Shown: piece by piece, positions 5,474-5,549 of the stretch
How the letters are laid out: each line of letters begins with the position of its first letter
How positions within the stretch are numbered: position 1 is the stretch's first letter
Assembly: GCA_036985875.1 (NCBI GenBank)
Contig: BTQM01000040.1
Span: forward strand, 1-5,549
Direction of reading: 5' to 3'
Length of the DNA stretch: 5,549 nt
DNA from: BTQM01 sp036985875
Lineage (GTDB): Bacteria; Patescibacteriota; Minisyncoccia; Phycocordibacterales; UBA1539
Made by a program: the position numbers and the translations under genes
Notes under the pieces: generated by a model
Databases searched by the model: none
Seen by the model: only the letters and a program-made list of their open reading frames with translations
Told to the model about the DNA's origin: nothing

Positions 5474-5549
5474 CATGTAAATCTCCCACGGCGCAAACAG
5501 CAAATACAGACATGTCCAAAACGTAGAATCCCCGCAAGGCAATCATGAT

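Noticed and set aside
1450..5526. Numerous shorter open frames on both strands inside the two large minus-strand genes
   Set aside because: They are antisense or out-of-frame shadows of the flippase and Wzy_C/TPR genes, which explain the same DNA with clear domains.
5427..5546. 40-codon minus-strand frame starting at 5546
   Set aside because: It overlaps the promoter of the Wzy_C/TPR gene, is cysteine-rich without any motif, and has no supporting ribosome site. A gene fragment entering from the right edge cannot be wholly excluded.

Overview
The window most resembles a genome of the Candidate Phyla Radiation, probably a Parcubacteria-type lineage. This is inference from gene content: a divergent MurJ/MviN flippase next to a large Wzy_C (O-antigen ligase-like) protein with a TPR tail, a RAYT-type transposase, AT-rich leaders with poor Shine-Dalgarno sequences, and intergenic palindromic repeats. 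No rRNA or other marker gene is present to settle it. Genes end normally with TGA and TAA under the standard bacterial code.

Layout. Positions 1-396 hold no convincing protein gene. They contain several strong hairpin-forming segments and end in a terminator-like stem with a T-run (244-291), so a structured RNA of unknown class is possible. Positions 397-1199 form a compact REPtron-like unit. A 213-aa HUH/Y1 transposase of the RAYT family lies between two palindromes that share the core GGACACTCGGTGTCC or a close variant. The upstream copy is a head-to-head dimer (27-bp perfect stem, 5-nt loop). The downstream copy is a 19-bp perfect hairpin one base from the stop codon of the convergent flippase gene. 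The dimer appears to carry a promoter whose start would fall almost on the RAYT start codon.

On the minus strand, two large membrane-protein genes run in the same direction. The upstream one (3015-5396) is a polytopic Wzy_C/O-antigen ligase-like protein with a C-terminal TPR domain, preceded by a clear sigma70-type promoter (5445-5473). The downstream one (1201-2874) is a 14-segment MurJ-family flippase. The 140-bp gap between them is almost wholly a nested inverted-repeat array built on AAGCTA words around a GC-rich hairpin. A lipid-linked glycan flippase and a glycan polymerase or ligase as neighbours suggest a cell-surface glycan or glycoprotein pathway.

The most interesting items are the RAYT-palindrome unit with its embedded promoter, the AAGCTA inverted-repeat array, the loss of several key arginines in the MurJ homologue, and the unclassified structured segment at the left end.
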